35,067 bases of DNA from Psychrobacter sp. Lineage in GTDB: Bacteria > Pseudomonadota > Gammaproteobacteria > Pseudomonadales > Moraxellaceae. Positions within the stretch are counted from its first letter, which is position 1; each line of letters starts with the position of its first letter. Made by a program: the position numbers and the translations under genes. Shown here piece after piece: positions 8,895 to 15,844 of this stretch. The notes under the pieces were generated by a model, which was given only the letters and a program-made list of their open reading frames with translations, did not search any database and had not been told where the DNA came from. The stretch lies in the NCBI GenBank assembly GCA_020024075.1, contig JAHHUJ010000002.1, positions 1-35,067 on the forward strand. The letters are read 5' to 3'.

Positions 8895-9175
8895 ATTGAA
8901 CTTGCTTTTGATCAGGCTAATCTTTGAGTAACTGGTTTAGCTCTTGAATGGTTGATAGGTAGGCTTTAAGCAGTGTTAGCAATACAGACACAAAACTTGA
9001 ACGCTACAGACTCTTAAAACTCACAAAGCCTTGATAAAATCATCATCTTTTATAAAGCTTCTATTTTCATCTATACTTTCAATTACTCTGTCTTTAAGCT
9101 TTTACCTATACAACCGCACGAATACAGACCAAACAATACAAATACAAACTAAGCCTGAACAAATTAAGGATAATT
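8831..9175. other. Intergenic region before lolB
   Basis: 345 bases holding the repeat and possible terminator at 8829-8894, then AT-rich DNA. A TTG-started 67-codon frame at 9031-9234 runs into lolB in another frame. It has no ribosome-binding site and I do not call it. The lolB promoter should be here but no convincing box was seen. Confidence 0.5.
8846..8890. repeat. Tandem repeat, 15 bp x 3
   Basis: Copies at 8846-8860 and 8861-8875 (TTAAGTGAACTGGTA with one mismatch) and a more diverged copy at 8876-8890. The array starts 15 bases after the TPR stop. Confidence 0.85.
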
Positions 9176-9862
9176 ATGATCACATTGCTCAGCAACAAAC
9201 CTCTATGCTCAAGCCCAAAACTCTTTTTTTCTAAAGCGCTGTCAAAAACAGCAAGCCTCAGTCTAGTTTTGGCCACCAGTGCTTTTATCATTACTGGCTG
9301 TCAAACCACGCAGCACATGGGCGCAACACCTAATGCTAATAGCAATGTGCTTACTGGCAACGTGGCACAGTACCCAGAGTTATTACAAAGCTTTAATATC
9401 CGCGGCAAAATTGGCATCACTACCCCGCAAACTCAAAACAGTGCAGCCCAAACTGGCAGTGCCTTTTATGTCTGGGCCCAAGAGCAGGAGCGCTTTGCCA
9501 TAGACTTGACTGGTGCTCTAGGCATTGGTCATACCGTTATTGAGTATGATGGGCATAGTGCTACTTTAGTGAGTGACCGCACGGGGGAGATTAAAGCAGC
9601 TTCTCCTGAAGATTTATTACGACAAGCCACAGGTTGGCAAGCCCCTATTTCACAGCTTCGCCATTGGATCTCTGGTCGCCCTGCACCCTCAGATACTAAC
9701 AGCCAGCTAGATGCTCAAGGCCGCCTACAAACCTCACAAAACGGGGACTGGGTAGCCAGCTTTAAGTATAAAGACAATACTGCCAACGCACGTACGCCCA
9801 ATAAAATTACAGTATCTCGTGCTGATGGTCACAAAGTAATTATGACCATTTCGCATGGGTAA
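9176..9862 (+). CDS. lolB: Outer-membrane lipoprotein receptor LolB
   Basis: A 228-residue lipoprotein that takes lipoproteins from periplasmic LolA and inserts them into the outer membrane. The signal peptide has a long n-region, a hydrophobic core at about 28-39 and a lipobox ITGC with Cys42 as the lipidated residue. The mature part carries LolB features: FNIRGKIGITTP, the FYVWAQEQERFAIDLTGALG strand region, and RHWISGRPAP. The start at 9176 has AAGGA at a good distance. The order TPR-lolB-ispE-prs is conserved in Pseudomonadales, which supports the call. The n-region is longer than in E. coli LolB. A short direct repeat begins at the 3' end. Confidence 0.93.
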   Translation: MITLLSNKPLCSSPKLFFSKALSKTASLSLVLATSAFIITGCQTTQHMGATPNANSNVLTGNVAQYPELLQSFNIRGKIGITTPQTQNSAAQTGSAFYVWAQEQERFAIDLTGALGIGHTVIEYDGHSATLVSDRTGEIKAASPEDLLRQATGWQAPISQLRHWISGRPAPSDTNSQLDAQGRLQTSQNGDWVASFKYKDNTANARTPNKITVSRADGHKVIMTISHG

Positions 9863-9894
9863 TTTGCATCAGTTTTGCATCTGTTTACATTAGT
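9849..9894. repeat. Short tandem repeat, about 11 bp, from the lolB stop
   Basis: TTTGCATCAGT (9863-9873) and TTTGCATCTGT (9874-9884), then a weaker TTACATTAGT copy. The last lolB codons (TTCGCATGGGT, from 9850) resemble the same unit, so the array may derive from the gene end. Confidence 0.6.
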
Positions 9895-9977
9895 TTTGAG
9901 GGTGTTATAGCGTTCAACTGCTTAATACCTTCAATGCTTTATTTTGATTCCTCTTCTGTCTTCGATGTGATTATTCT

Positions 9978-10946
9978 ATGACCTCTTTGCACAAGCTTAG
10001 CCTATTCTCCCCTGCAAAAATCAACTTGTTTTTACACATTACCGGTAAACGTGCAGATGGGTATCACGACTTACAAACAGTATTTCGACTGCTTAACTGG
10101 GGCGATACCTTACATTTTCAGGTCAGTGACAAGCTGTTTAATCCGCATCAAGACTTTACAGATAACACACTGCCCATCACTTTAGACTCTACGATATCAG
10201 TCACTACAAACCTCTGTGACAACCTGATTACGAAAGCGGCCTTGGCTCTAATTCATGCTGTTAAAGCCAATACCCAACTCTTCGAGAGGATAGATCGGCT
10301 GCCAGTGATTGATATTAAGCTTGATAAAGTACTGCCTACTGGGGCTGGACTAGGCGGAGGCTCCTCCAATGCAGCAACCACCCTTTTGGCACTAAACAAG
10401 CTCTGGGGCCTTAATTTAACGCAGCAAGCCTTAATTGATATTGGCCGTAATGTCGGCGCTGATGTGCCCATTTTTATCATGGGTCAAGATGCTATTGCAG
10501 AAGGCATAGGCGAGAAGCTAACTCCACTGTCACTACCGCCGCAGCATTATCTTTTATTAAACCCCAATGCCCATGCTTCTACTCAGGCGCTATTTGCCCA
10601 TCCTGACTTGCGCCGAGACATTCCAGCTATGAGCGTGTGCGACATTGAAGAAAATAGCGAAGGCTATCTTAATCAGCTCTACCCTCCTTTTAGCAATGTC
10701 TTTGAGCCGGTAGTGACAAACTTAGTACCTGAAGTAAAACAAGCCCTGACTTACCTAAAAAAACTAGAGTCACTCACCCACAGCTCTGCCAGAATGACGG
10801 GCACAGGCAGTAGTGTATTTTTGCCTATTGCTGAGACAATGACCCCGCAAATACAAACTTATATGACAAATAACCCACCCCCCTGTCACGCTTTGATAAG
10901 TGAGTCTTTATTACTGGGACAAACTGGGACAAAAAACATGGTCTGA
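9978..10946 (+). CDS. ispE: 4-diphosphocytidyl-2-C-methyl-D-erythritol kinase IspE
   Basis: A GHMP-family kinase that phosphorylates CDP-methylerythritol with ATP in the MEP isoprenoid pathway. Catalytic Lys14 lies in SPAKINLFLH, the ATP-binding loop is LPTGAGLGGGSSNAATT (about 119-135), and Asp162 is in GADVPIF. The third GHMP motif MTGTGSSVF is near the C-terminus. At 322 residues it is longer than E. coli IspE (about 283), with extra residues at about 50-75 and about 205-225. The last codons contain CTGGGACAAA twice (10914-10933), an in-frame duplication. lolB lies 115 bases upstream. I see no terminator before the tRNA-Gln promoter. Confidence 0.96.
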   Translation: MTSLHKLSLFSPAKINLFLHITGKRADGYHDLQTVFRLLNWGDTLHFQVSDKLFNPHQDFTDNTLPITLDSTISVTTNLCDNLITKAALALIHAVKANTQLFERIDRLPVIDIKLDKVLPTGAGLGGGSSNAATTLLALNKLWGLNLTQQALIDIGRNVGADVPIFIMGQDAIAEGIGEKLTPLSLPPQHYLLLNPNAHASTQALFAHPDLRRDIPAMSVCDIEENSEGYLNQLYPPFSNVFEPVVTNLVPEVKQALTYLKKLESLTHSSARMTGTGSSVFLPIAETMTPQIQTYMTNNPPPCHALISESLLLGQTGTKNMV

Positions 10947-10987
10947 GCTCATAATCTTAATATTTTTTAAATAACTTAGAAAAACAG

Positions 10988-11015
10988 TTGCAATCTATAA
11001 ATTGTTGTGTATAAT
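10988..11015 (+). promoter_or_regulatory. Sigma-70 promoter of the first tRNA-Gln
   Basis: TTGCAA (10988-10993), 16-base spacer, TATAAT (11010-11015). The tRNA 5' end is 14 bases after the -10 box. Confidence 0.75.
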
Positions 11016-11028
11016 AACTCGCCCATAA

Positions 11029-11104
11029 AGGGGTATAGCCAAGTTGGTAAGGCATCAGGTTTTGATCCTGACATCCGTTGGTTCGAGTCCAGCTACCCCT
11101 GCCA
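11029..11104 (+). tRNA. tRNA-Gln (anticodon UUG), copy 1
   Basis: 76 bases with encoded CCA. The acceptor stem AGGGGTA/TACCCCT, D arm, anticodon stem TCAGG/CCTGA with loop TTTTGAT (anticodon TTG), and T arm GTTGG-TTCGAGT-CCAGC all pair. The first pair is A1-U72, a weak pair as expected for tRNA-Gln, and the discriminator is G73. It is identical to the copy at 11332-11407. A tRNA-Gln between ispE and prs is also the arrangement in Pseudomonas. Confidence 0.98.
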
Positions 11105-11155
11105 TATTCGTCATAGGCTAAGGCAGTAATTTATAAAATTAAATGCTTTAGTTTA

Positions 11156-11185
11156 TTGACATATCTAGTTAGTTTTCGGTATAGT
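11156..11185 (+). promoter_or_regulatory. Strong sigma-70 promoter upstream of the second tRNA-Gln
   Basis: Consensus TTGACA (11156-11161), 18-base spacer, TATAGT (11180-11185). The predicted start near 11192 would give a leader of about 140 bases before the tRNA. That leader contains the long inverted repeat at 11224-11264. Confidence 0.75.
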
Positions 11186-11223
11186 TCGCCTCGAACGCTA
11201 CCGAGAAGACAACAAGTAAAAAG

Positions 11224-11264
11224 TATCAAAATATTAGTGAAACGAATTTATTAATATTTTGATA
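11224..11264 (+). ncRNA. Long perfect inverted repeat in the tRNA-Gln leader (unassigned RNA element)
   Basis: TATCAAAATATTA (11224-11236) and its exact complement TAATATTTTGATA (11252-11264) give a 13-bp stem with a 15-base loop. A second, 7-bp hairpin follows (ATATGCT 11280-11286 / AGCATAT 11298-11304). Neither has a T-run. The element is transcribed if the promoter at 11156-11185 is active. It could be an RNase processing signal or a small RNA released from the precursor. Confidence 0.4.
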
Positions 11265-11331
11265 GTAAATTATTAAGAGATATGCTAATTTAGTAGCAGC
11301 ATATTATTTCTTGATAAAGTTTGTCTGTTAC

Positions 11332-11407
11332 AGGGGTATAGCCAAGTTGGTAAGGCATCAGGTTTTGATCCTGACATCCGTTGGTTCGAGTCCAGCTACC
11401 CCTGCCA
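11332..11407 (+). tRNA. tRNA-Gln (anticodon UUG), copy 2
   Basis: A base-for-base duplicate of the tRNA at 11029-11104, also with encoded CCA. Flanking sequences differ, so only the tRNA itself is duplicated or kept identical. No terminator lies between its end and prs (81 bases), so the tRNA and the prs mRNA are probably made as one transcript and separated by processing at the CCA end. Confidence 0.98.
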
Positions 11408-11488
11408 TTTTCCAAACGTTCAACTTTCTTCTTTATTTGTGCAGTCTCTACTGCTCCTCTCTTAAGTCAAATAAATAGGACTTGGACC

Positions 11489-12445
11489 ATGCCATACCTG
11501 GCGATTTTTACGGGTAATGCCCACCCTGAACTGGCAAAAACTGTCGCTGATCACCTACATATTCCTCTTGGTCGTGCTGATGTCACGCGCTTCTCTGATG
11601 GCGAAATTGCTGTCGAGATTAAAGAGCATGTTCGTGGTAAAGACGTTTTCATTCTTCAACCTACTTGCGCCCCTACTAACGATAACTTGATGGAAATCAT
11701 GGTTATGGCTGATGCCCTGCGCCGTTCAAGTGCTGGCCGCATCACTGCTGTAATGCCGTATTTTGGTTATGCTCGTCAAGACCGTCGTCCTCGCTCAGCA
11801 CGTGTGCCAATCTCAGCCAAAGTTGTGGCTGATATGCTTAACATCGTTAGCATTGACCGGGTGATGACTGTGGATTTGCACTCAGATCAAATCCAAGGCT
11901 TCTTCGATATTCCAGTAGACAACATCTATGGTACTCCAGTATTACTAAAAGACCTTAGAAAACAAGGTTATGATAACCTAATGGTTGTTTCACCGGATGT
12001 AGGCGGTGTGGTTCGTGCTCGCGCTATGGCCAAAGAGCTTGGCGGCAACACCGATCTTGCTATTATCGATAAACGCCGTGCTCGCGCTAACGAATCACAA
12101 GTTATGCATATCATTGGTGATGTAAAAGACCGTGATTGCGTGATCGTAGACGACATGGTAGATACTGCAGGCACCTTGTGTAAAGCTGCTCAAGCGCTTA
12201 AAGACAATGGCGCACGCCGTGTCTTAGGTTATATCACTCACCCAGTATTATCGGGTAATGCTATTCAGACCATTAGCAATTCAGTATTGGATGAGCTAGT
12301 AGTTACTGATAGTATTCCTTTATCTGAGGCAGCAAAAGCTTGTGACAAAATCCGTCAAGTAACTATTGCCTCACTACTGGCTGAAAGCTTACGTCGTATC
12401 AATAATGAAGAGTCTATTAGCGCTATGTTTGAGTCTATTGACTGA
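11489..12445 (+). CDS. prs: Ribose-phosphate pyrophosphokinase (PRPP synthetase)
   Basis: Makes 5-phosphoribosyl-1-diphosphate from ribose 5-phosphate and ATP, the precursor of nucleotides, histidine, tryptophan and NAD. The 318-residue length is normal. Visible are the N-terminal FTGNAHPELA, the ATP-site region around FSDGEI (35-40), the metal-binding DLHSDQIQGFFD (129-140) and the PRPP-binding loop VIVDDMVDTAGTL (218-230). The open frame extends upstream into the tRNA-Gln gene, but the true start is the ATG at 11489, which has AGGA eight bases before it and begins the conserved family N-terminus. It probably shares a transcript with tRNA-Gln. A strong terminator follows at 12479-12513. Confidence 0.97.
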   Translation: MPYLAIFTGNAHPELAKTVADHLHIPLGRADVTRFSDGEIAVEIKEHVRGKDVFILQPTCAPTNDNLMEIMVMADALRRSSAGRITAVMPYFGYARQDRRPRSARVPISAKVVADMLNIVSIDRVMTVDLHSDQIQGFFDIPVDNIYGTPVLLKDLRKQGYDNLMVVSPDVGGVVRARAMAKELGGNTDLAIIDKRRARANESQVMHIIGDVKDRDCVIVDDMVDTAGTLCKAAQALKDNGARRVLGYITHPVLSGNAIQTISNSVLDELVVTDSIPLSEAAKACDKIRQVTIASLLAESLRRINNEESISAMFESID

Positions 12446-12478
12446 ACATTTCTGGCTTAATAAGCTTTATTGATATCA

Positions 12479-12513
12479 CAAAAACCGCTGTCTTTTTAGA
12501 TGGCGGTTTTTTT
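12479..12513 (+). terminator. Rho-independent terminator of prs
   Basis: AAAACCGCTGTC pairs with GATGGCGGTTTT (12 bp with two G-T pairs), followed by more T residues to 12513. Confidence 0.9.
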
Positions 12514-12517
12514 GTAC

Positions 12518-12546
12518 TGGATTTTAGTGCTCATTATCCGTATAAT
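12518..12546 (+). promoter_or_regulatory. Likely rplY promoter
   Basis: A perfect TATAAT at 12541-12546, right after the prs terminator, with a weak -35 TGGATT (12518-12523) at 17-base spacing. It predicts a leader of about 145 bases before rplY. Confidence 0.6.
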
Positions 12547-12571
12547 ACGCCCTCTGTATGTAAGCAAAAAG

Positions 12572-12664
12572 TACCGGAACTATATTAACTGCCGGTAATA
12601 TCTGCTATACAGCACACAGATGTGTGTCTGGCCACGTTGGTCGCAAGCGTAGCTTGAACACATC
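12572..12664 (+). promoter_or_regulatory. Structured rplY 5' leader with a three-way junction
   Basis: Bases 12619-12664 can fold into a compact three-way junction: closing stem GATGTGT (12619-12625)/ACACATC (12658-12664), arm GGCCA-CGT-TGGTC (12630-12642) and arm CAAGC-GTA-GCTTG (12644-12656). A separate hairpin TACCGG/CCGGTA (12572-12597) lies upstream, and a competing hairpin CACACA/TGTGTG (12613-12626) overlaps the closing stem. The junction ends 32 bases before the rplY ATG. L25 is known to control its own mRNA in E. coli, so an autoregulatory leader is plausible. The fold is by eye only. Confidence 0.5.
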
Positions 12665-12696
12665 AAACCCTAAATAATTTAATCAAGGATACTCTC

Positions 12697-13377
12697 ATGA
12701 GTAATATTCTATACACGGTAAACGGCATTGTCCGTACCGACGATCAGCAGGGCAAAGGTGCGAGCCGCCGCCTGCGTAAGCAAAACTTAGTTCCTGCCAT
12801 CATCTATGGTGGTAACGAAGAGCCTACAACTATCGCTATCAAAAACAATGAGCTTTGGAAACTTCTAGAAAACGAAGCTTTCTTCTCAAACATTTTGACT
12901 ATCCAATTGGATGGCGAAGAGCAGCTAGCAGTTATCAAAGACTTACAGCGTCACCCATCTAAAGGCTTCCCAATGCATGCTGACTTCCAGCGCATTGTTA
13001 AAGGTCAGAAGATCAACATGAACATCCCAGTTCACTTCACAGGTCGTGAAGAAGCACCAGGTACTAAAGCTGGTGGTATCTTATCTACCCTAATCACTGA
13101 CATCGAAATCGTATGTCTACCACAAGATCTTCCTGAATACCTAGAAGTTGACGTATCAGGTCTAGAAATCGGTGAATCTTTACACTTAACAGACATCAAA
13201 CTTCCTGAAGGTGTTATCATCTTTGAACTAGACGTTGATGAGCCAGTTGACCGTACTGTAGTTAACATGCAGGCACCAACTATTGAAGAAGTTGACGAAG
13301 ATACTGAAGAAGAAGTTGACGCAGCTGACGTACCTGCTTCTGAGCAAGGTGGTGAAGACGACCAAGGCGAAGAATAA
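12697..13377 (+). CDS. rplY: 50S ribosomal protein L25/general stress protein Ctc (bL25)
   Basis: A ribosomal protein that binds 5S rRNA in the large subunit. The first ~95 residues are the L25 5S-binding domain (GKGASRRLRKQNLVPAIIYGG; later RHPSKGFPMHADFQRI). Residues ~96-190 form the extra TL5/CTC beta-domain. The last ~33 residues are a strongly acidic tail rich in Glu and Asp. The 226-residue length matches the long CTC form, not the 94-residue E. coli L25. The ATG has AAGGA upstream. The leader is structured (12572-12664). pth follows after 93 bases that contain another strong hairpin (13386-13442), and rplY-pth adjacency is widely conserved. Confidence 0.95.
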   Translation: MSNILYTVNGIVRTDDQQGKGASRRLRKQNLVPAIIYGGNEEPTTIAIKNNELWKLLENEAFFSNILTIQLDGEEQLAVIKDLQRHPSKGFPMHADFQRIVKGQKINMNIPVHFTGREEAPGTKAGGILSTLITDIEIVCLPQDLPEYLEVDVSGLEIGESLHLTDIKLPEGVIIFELDVDEPVDRTVVNMQAPTIEEVDEDTEEEVDAADVPASEQGGEDDQGEE

Positions 13378-13385
13378 TTCGTCTC

Positions 13386-13442
13386 CTGCCAATAGGTTAG
13401 ATGACTGCTTTCGGGCAGTTATCTAAGACTATATACTGGCAG
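13386..13442 (+). promoter_or_regulatory. Large nested hairpin between rplY and pth
   Basis: TTAGATGACTGC (13397-13408) pairs with GCAGTTATCTAA (13415-13426), 12 bp with one G-T pair, around a TTTCGG loop. It is enclosed by CTGCCA (13386-13391)/TGGCAG (13437-13442). No T-run follows, so it is not a standard terminator. It could stabilise the rplY mRNA, be an RNase III site, or weaken read-through into pth. Confidence 0.55.
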
Positions 13443-13470
13443 ACATAATTTATTATACAGTGAGAACGCT

Positions 13471-14058
13471 ATGTCCCAACTTAAGCTTATTGTTGGGCTT
13501 GGCAACCCAGGTCAGCAGTATGTCGAAACCAGACATAATGCTGGCTTTTGGTTTGTGGCCCTGATTGCTGACCAATTTAATATTGAACTGGCAGCTGACA
13601 AAAAGTTTCATGGTTTAACTGGCCGTGGTCGTATCTTTGATACCGATGTGCGCCTATTGTTGCCGATGACTTTTATGAATAAGTCAGGCCAATCTGTGGC
13701 TCCAATGGTAAAATATTACGATATTAAACCAGAAGAACTACTGATCGCCCATGATGAGTTAGATATTCCTGCGGGAAGTATTAAGCTTAAAACAGGTGGT
13801 GGTCATGGCGGCCATAATGGACTGCGTGATATTACTCCTCATCTTGGAAATGACTTCCATCGCTTGCGTATTGGTATTGGCCATCCCGGTCATAAGTCCA
13901 AAGTAAGTGGCCATGTTTTGTCCAAACCCTCTGCTGATGATCAGGTTGCTATTGAAGCTGCTCTGGATGCGGCCATGGACTCATTACAGCTGATGGTAAC
14001 CGGTGATATCGAAAAAGCACGCAGCCAGATTAATGGCTTCAAGTTGCCCAACCGCTAA
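13471..14058 (+). CDS. pth: Peptidyl-tRNA hydrolase
   Basis: Releases tRNA from peptidyl-tRNAs that drop off the ribosome. The 195-residue protein has the family signature GLGNPGQQYVETRHNAG with Asn12 and catalytic His22. Asp95 is in IAHDELDIPAG and Asn116 in GGGHGGHNGLRDI. Gly- and His-rich loops and length are normal. It is downstream of rplY and probably partly co-transcribed with it. The ribosome-binding site before the ATG at 13471 is modest (GTGAGAACGCT). A terminator lies at 14091-14115. Confidence 0.97.
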   Translation: MSQLKLIVGLGNPGQQYVETRHNAGFWFVALIADQFNIELAADKKFHGLTGRGRIFDTDVRLLLPMTFMNKSGQSVAPMVKYYDIKPEELLIAHDELDIPAGSIKLKTGGGHGGHNGLRDITPHLGNDFHRLRIGIGHPGHKSKVSGHVLSKPSADDQVAIEAALDAAMDSLQLMVTGDIEKARSQINGFKLPNR

Positions 14059-14060
14059 TT

Positions 14061-14084
14061 ATTGCTCTTAATATTGCTATTAAC
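14061..14084. repeat. Tandem repeat, 12 bp x 2, at the pth stop
   Basis: ATTGCTCTTAAT (14061-14072) and ATTGCTATTAAC (14073-14084), two mismatches. The array begins two bases after the pth stop codon. Confidence 0.65.
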
Positions 14085-14090
14085 TAAATA

Positions 14091-14115
14091 AGCTGTCGCT
14101 AACGATGGCTTTTTT
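14091..14115 (+). terminator. Rho-independent terminator of pth
   Basis: AGCTGTCG-CTAA-CGATGGCT (8 bp with two G-T pairs) followed by a T-run. Confidence 0.8.
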
Positions 14116-14197
14116 GCCCTATTCTACCTTTGAAGTGGCTGATGCTTAACACTGGCTTACTCAAAAGTTTTTTGATAATTTATTTTTGTGACAATTT

Positions 14198-14242
14198 AGG
14201 TATAAATTGCAGAAAACCATTCATTTTATAGGTATAATTTGC
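14198..14242 (+). promoter_or_regulatory. Duplicated -10-like elements upstream of panD
   Basis: AGGTATAAATTGC (14198-14210) and AGGTATAATTTGC (14230-14242) match at 12 of 13 positions, 32 bases apart. The second contains a perfect TATAAT (14233-14238). No clear -35 is paired with it. It is the probable panD promoter region. Confidence 0.4.
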
Positions 14243-14295
14243 TTTCTAATTCTTTTCTGCACGACCTCTAGTCCATAATTTCAAGGAAATCCTCT

Positions 14296-14676
14296 ATGTT
14301 ATTGACCTTACTAAAAGGCAAACTACACCGTGCCCGTGTCACTCATGCTGACCTGCATTATGAAGGTTCTTGTGGGATAGATGGTGACTTGTTAGATTTG
14401 GCTGGTATTCGTGAAAACGAGTCGATTGATATCTATAATGTCAGCAATGGTAAGCGTTTTCGTACCTATGCCATTCGTGCTGAAGCAGGCTCTGGCATTA
14501 TTTCATTAAACGGTGCAGCAGCTTACATGGCCGATTTAGGCGATATTGATAACATTTGTGCTTATGCACAGAAGGCCGAAAAAGAAGCCGATACTCATAA
14601 ACCAAAATTAGTTTACTGCAACGAAGACAATACCGTAAAAGACACGGCTAATGTTATTCCTGTGCAAGTCTCTTAA
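14296..14676 (+). CDS. panD: Aspartate 1-decarboxylase PanD
   Basis: Decarboxylates aspartate to beta-alanine for pantothenate and CoA. The 126-residue proenzyme cleaves itself between Gly24 and Ser25 in HYEGSCGID, turning Ser25 into the pyruvoyl cofactor. The signature KGKLHRARVTHADLHYEGS and the GIISLNGAAA segment are typical. The start has AAGGAAA upstream. No panB, panC or panM/panZ maturation factor is nearby, so panD stands alone with its own terminator at 14704-14737. Confidence 0.97.
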   Translation: MLLTLLKGKLHRARVTHADLHYEGSCGIDGDLLDLAGIRENESIDIYNVSNGKRFRTYAIRAEAGSGIISLNGAAAYMADLGDIDNICAYAQKAEKEADTHKPKLVYCNEDNTVKDTANVIPVQVS

Positions 14677-14703
14677 TCTATACTTTTTGATGTCTTTATT
14701 TAT

Positions 14704-14737
14704 AATGCTAAGCGACTCATATTGCTTAGCATTTTTT
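14704..14737 (+). terminator. Rho-independent terminator of panD
   Basis: Perfect 10-bp stem AATGCTAAGC/GCTTAGCATT with a 10-base loop and a long T-rich tail. The exchanger gene begins only 30 bases after it. Confidence 0.9.
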
Positions 14738-14766
14738 ATTTTTTTTAATCTATATTGGAGTTTTTT

Positions 14767-15735
14767 ATGGGCCTAGCAACTCTCGCGGTTATCCTTGGCC
14801 TGGCTATTTTAGTCTGGAGTGCTGATACATTTATTGATGGAGCAACCAGTCTGGCTGTGCGCTTTAATATGCCTAGCTTCTTAATTGGAGTGATTATCTT
14901 AGGGATTGGCACCTCTGCCCCTGAATTAGTCGTTTCTGCATTAGCAGCTTTAGCAGGTAGCCCAGATATAGCCTTAGGTAACGCCTATGGCTCTAATATC
15001 ATCAATATTACCTTGGTGCTGGGGATTACTGCTCTCATTAGCCCCATCATCATTCGTAGCGATGTAATTCGTTATGATCTTATGCTGTTAATAATGGCTA
15101 CTGCTTTGGCTGCCATTCAGTTAGCTGATGGCAGTTTGTCCTTTGCCGATGGTGTTGTGTTGGTTGTGACTTTAGCGGCTGTGCTAATGATACAGATATT
15201 CTTAGGCCTACGTGGCAATAAAGACAAGGTGGAGCTGCCAGAAGAGTTGGTCGCAAAACAAAAAGTTAATGTCTTAAAGTCTTTTGCCACTTTAATCTTG
15301 GGACTTAGCTTATTAATTGCTAGCTCAAGAGCCATTGTTTGGGGCGCGGTCGAGCTGGCCACTTTATGGGGAATGAGCGAGCTTCTAATTGGGCTTACCA
15401 TTGTGGCCATTGGCACCTCCCTACCTGAGTTAGTAGCCAGTGTGGCCGCAGCCAGACGCGGTGAGCATGACATGGCACTGGGCAACGTTATTGGTTCTAA
15501 CTTATTTAATACCTTAGGTGTAGTCGGTCTAGCTGCTATTATTAAACCAATGCAAAACATTGATCCGCAGATATTACCGCGAGATATGTTGATGGTAGGC
15601 TTAGTGACGGTGTTGCTGTTTATTTTGGCAATTATTGCCTTCAGACGTCAGGGCGAAATGAAGCATGGTAGCGGTGTAGTGCTAGTTTTAACCTTCATTT
15701 TCTACTCGATATGGCTGGCTAAATCTACTATCTAA
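14767..15735 (+). CDS. Inner-membrane Na+/Ca2+-type cation exchanger (CaCA family, YrbG-like)
   Basis: A 322-residue integral membrane protein with about ten hydrophobic segments. It has the two inverted alpha-repeats that define the calcium/cation antiporter superfamily: GIGTSAPELVVSA...ALGNAYGSNIIN (about 47-80) and AIGTSLPELVASV...ALGNVIGSNLFNTL (about 214-250). These supply the acidic ion-binding residues Glu53 and Glu221. The hydrophilic loop at about 150-170 separates the halves. It resembles E. coli YrbG. Exchange of Ca2+ (or another cation) for Na+ or H+ is inferred from the family, and the real ion is unknown. I chose the ATG at 14767, preceded by GGAG, over the TTG at 14755. It is not near the lpt genes that flank yrbG in E. 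coli. Confidence 0.92.
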   Translation: MGLATLAVILGLAILVWSADTFIDGATSLAVRFNMPSFLIGVIILGIGTSAPELVVSALAALAGSPDIALGNAYGSNIINITLVLGITALISPIIIRSDVIRYDLMLLIMATALAAIQLADGSLSFADGVVLVVTLAAVLMIQIFLGLRGNKDKVELPEELVAKQKVNVLKSFATLILGLSLLIASSRAIVWGAVELATLWGMSELLIGLTIVAIGTSLPELVASVAAARRGEHDMALGNVIGSNLFNTLGVVGLAAIIKPMQNIDPQILPRDMLMVGLVTVLLFILAIIAFRRQGEMKHGSGVVLVLTFIFYSIWLAKSTI

Positions 15736-15783
15736 TTTAGGTTACTAACCACAGATTTTCACCACACTTACCTTTCATCAATA

Positions 15784-15814
15784 AAAAAGAGGCGGTTAAT
15801 AACCGCCTCTTTTT
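15784..15814. terminator. Bidirectional terminator between the exchanger and fadH
   Basis: AAAAAGAGGCGGTT-AAT-AACCGCCTCTTTTT, a perfect 14-bp stem with T-runs on both strands, between two convergent genes. Confidence 0.95.
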
Positions 15815-15844
15815 AACTATCTCTATTAAGGTTTATTGCCAGTT

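Noticed and set aside
9031..9234. 67-codon hydrophobic frame before lolB
   Set aside because: TTG start without ribosome-binding site and a 59-base overlap with lolB in another frame; AT-rich DNA easily gives such hydrophobic frames.
11029..11407. Duplicated tRNA-Gln as att sites of an integrated element
   Set aside because: Only 227 bases lie between the copies, without integrase or cargo; the identical sequence is the full functional tRNA, not a partial 3' end.
11381..11488. N-terminal extension of prs reaching into tRNA-Gln
   Set aside because: The extra 36 codons overlap the tRNA 3' half, have no ribosome-binding site, and are not part of the PRPP synthetase family; the ATG at 11489 has AGGA upstream.
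15117..15560. 147-codon antisense frame inside the exchanger gene
   Set aside because: Opposite strand of a well-conserved CaCA gene; composition and lack of recognisable motifs fit a shadow frame.
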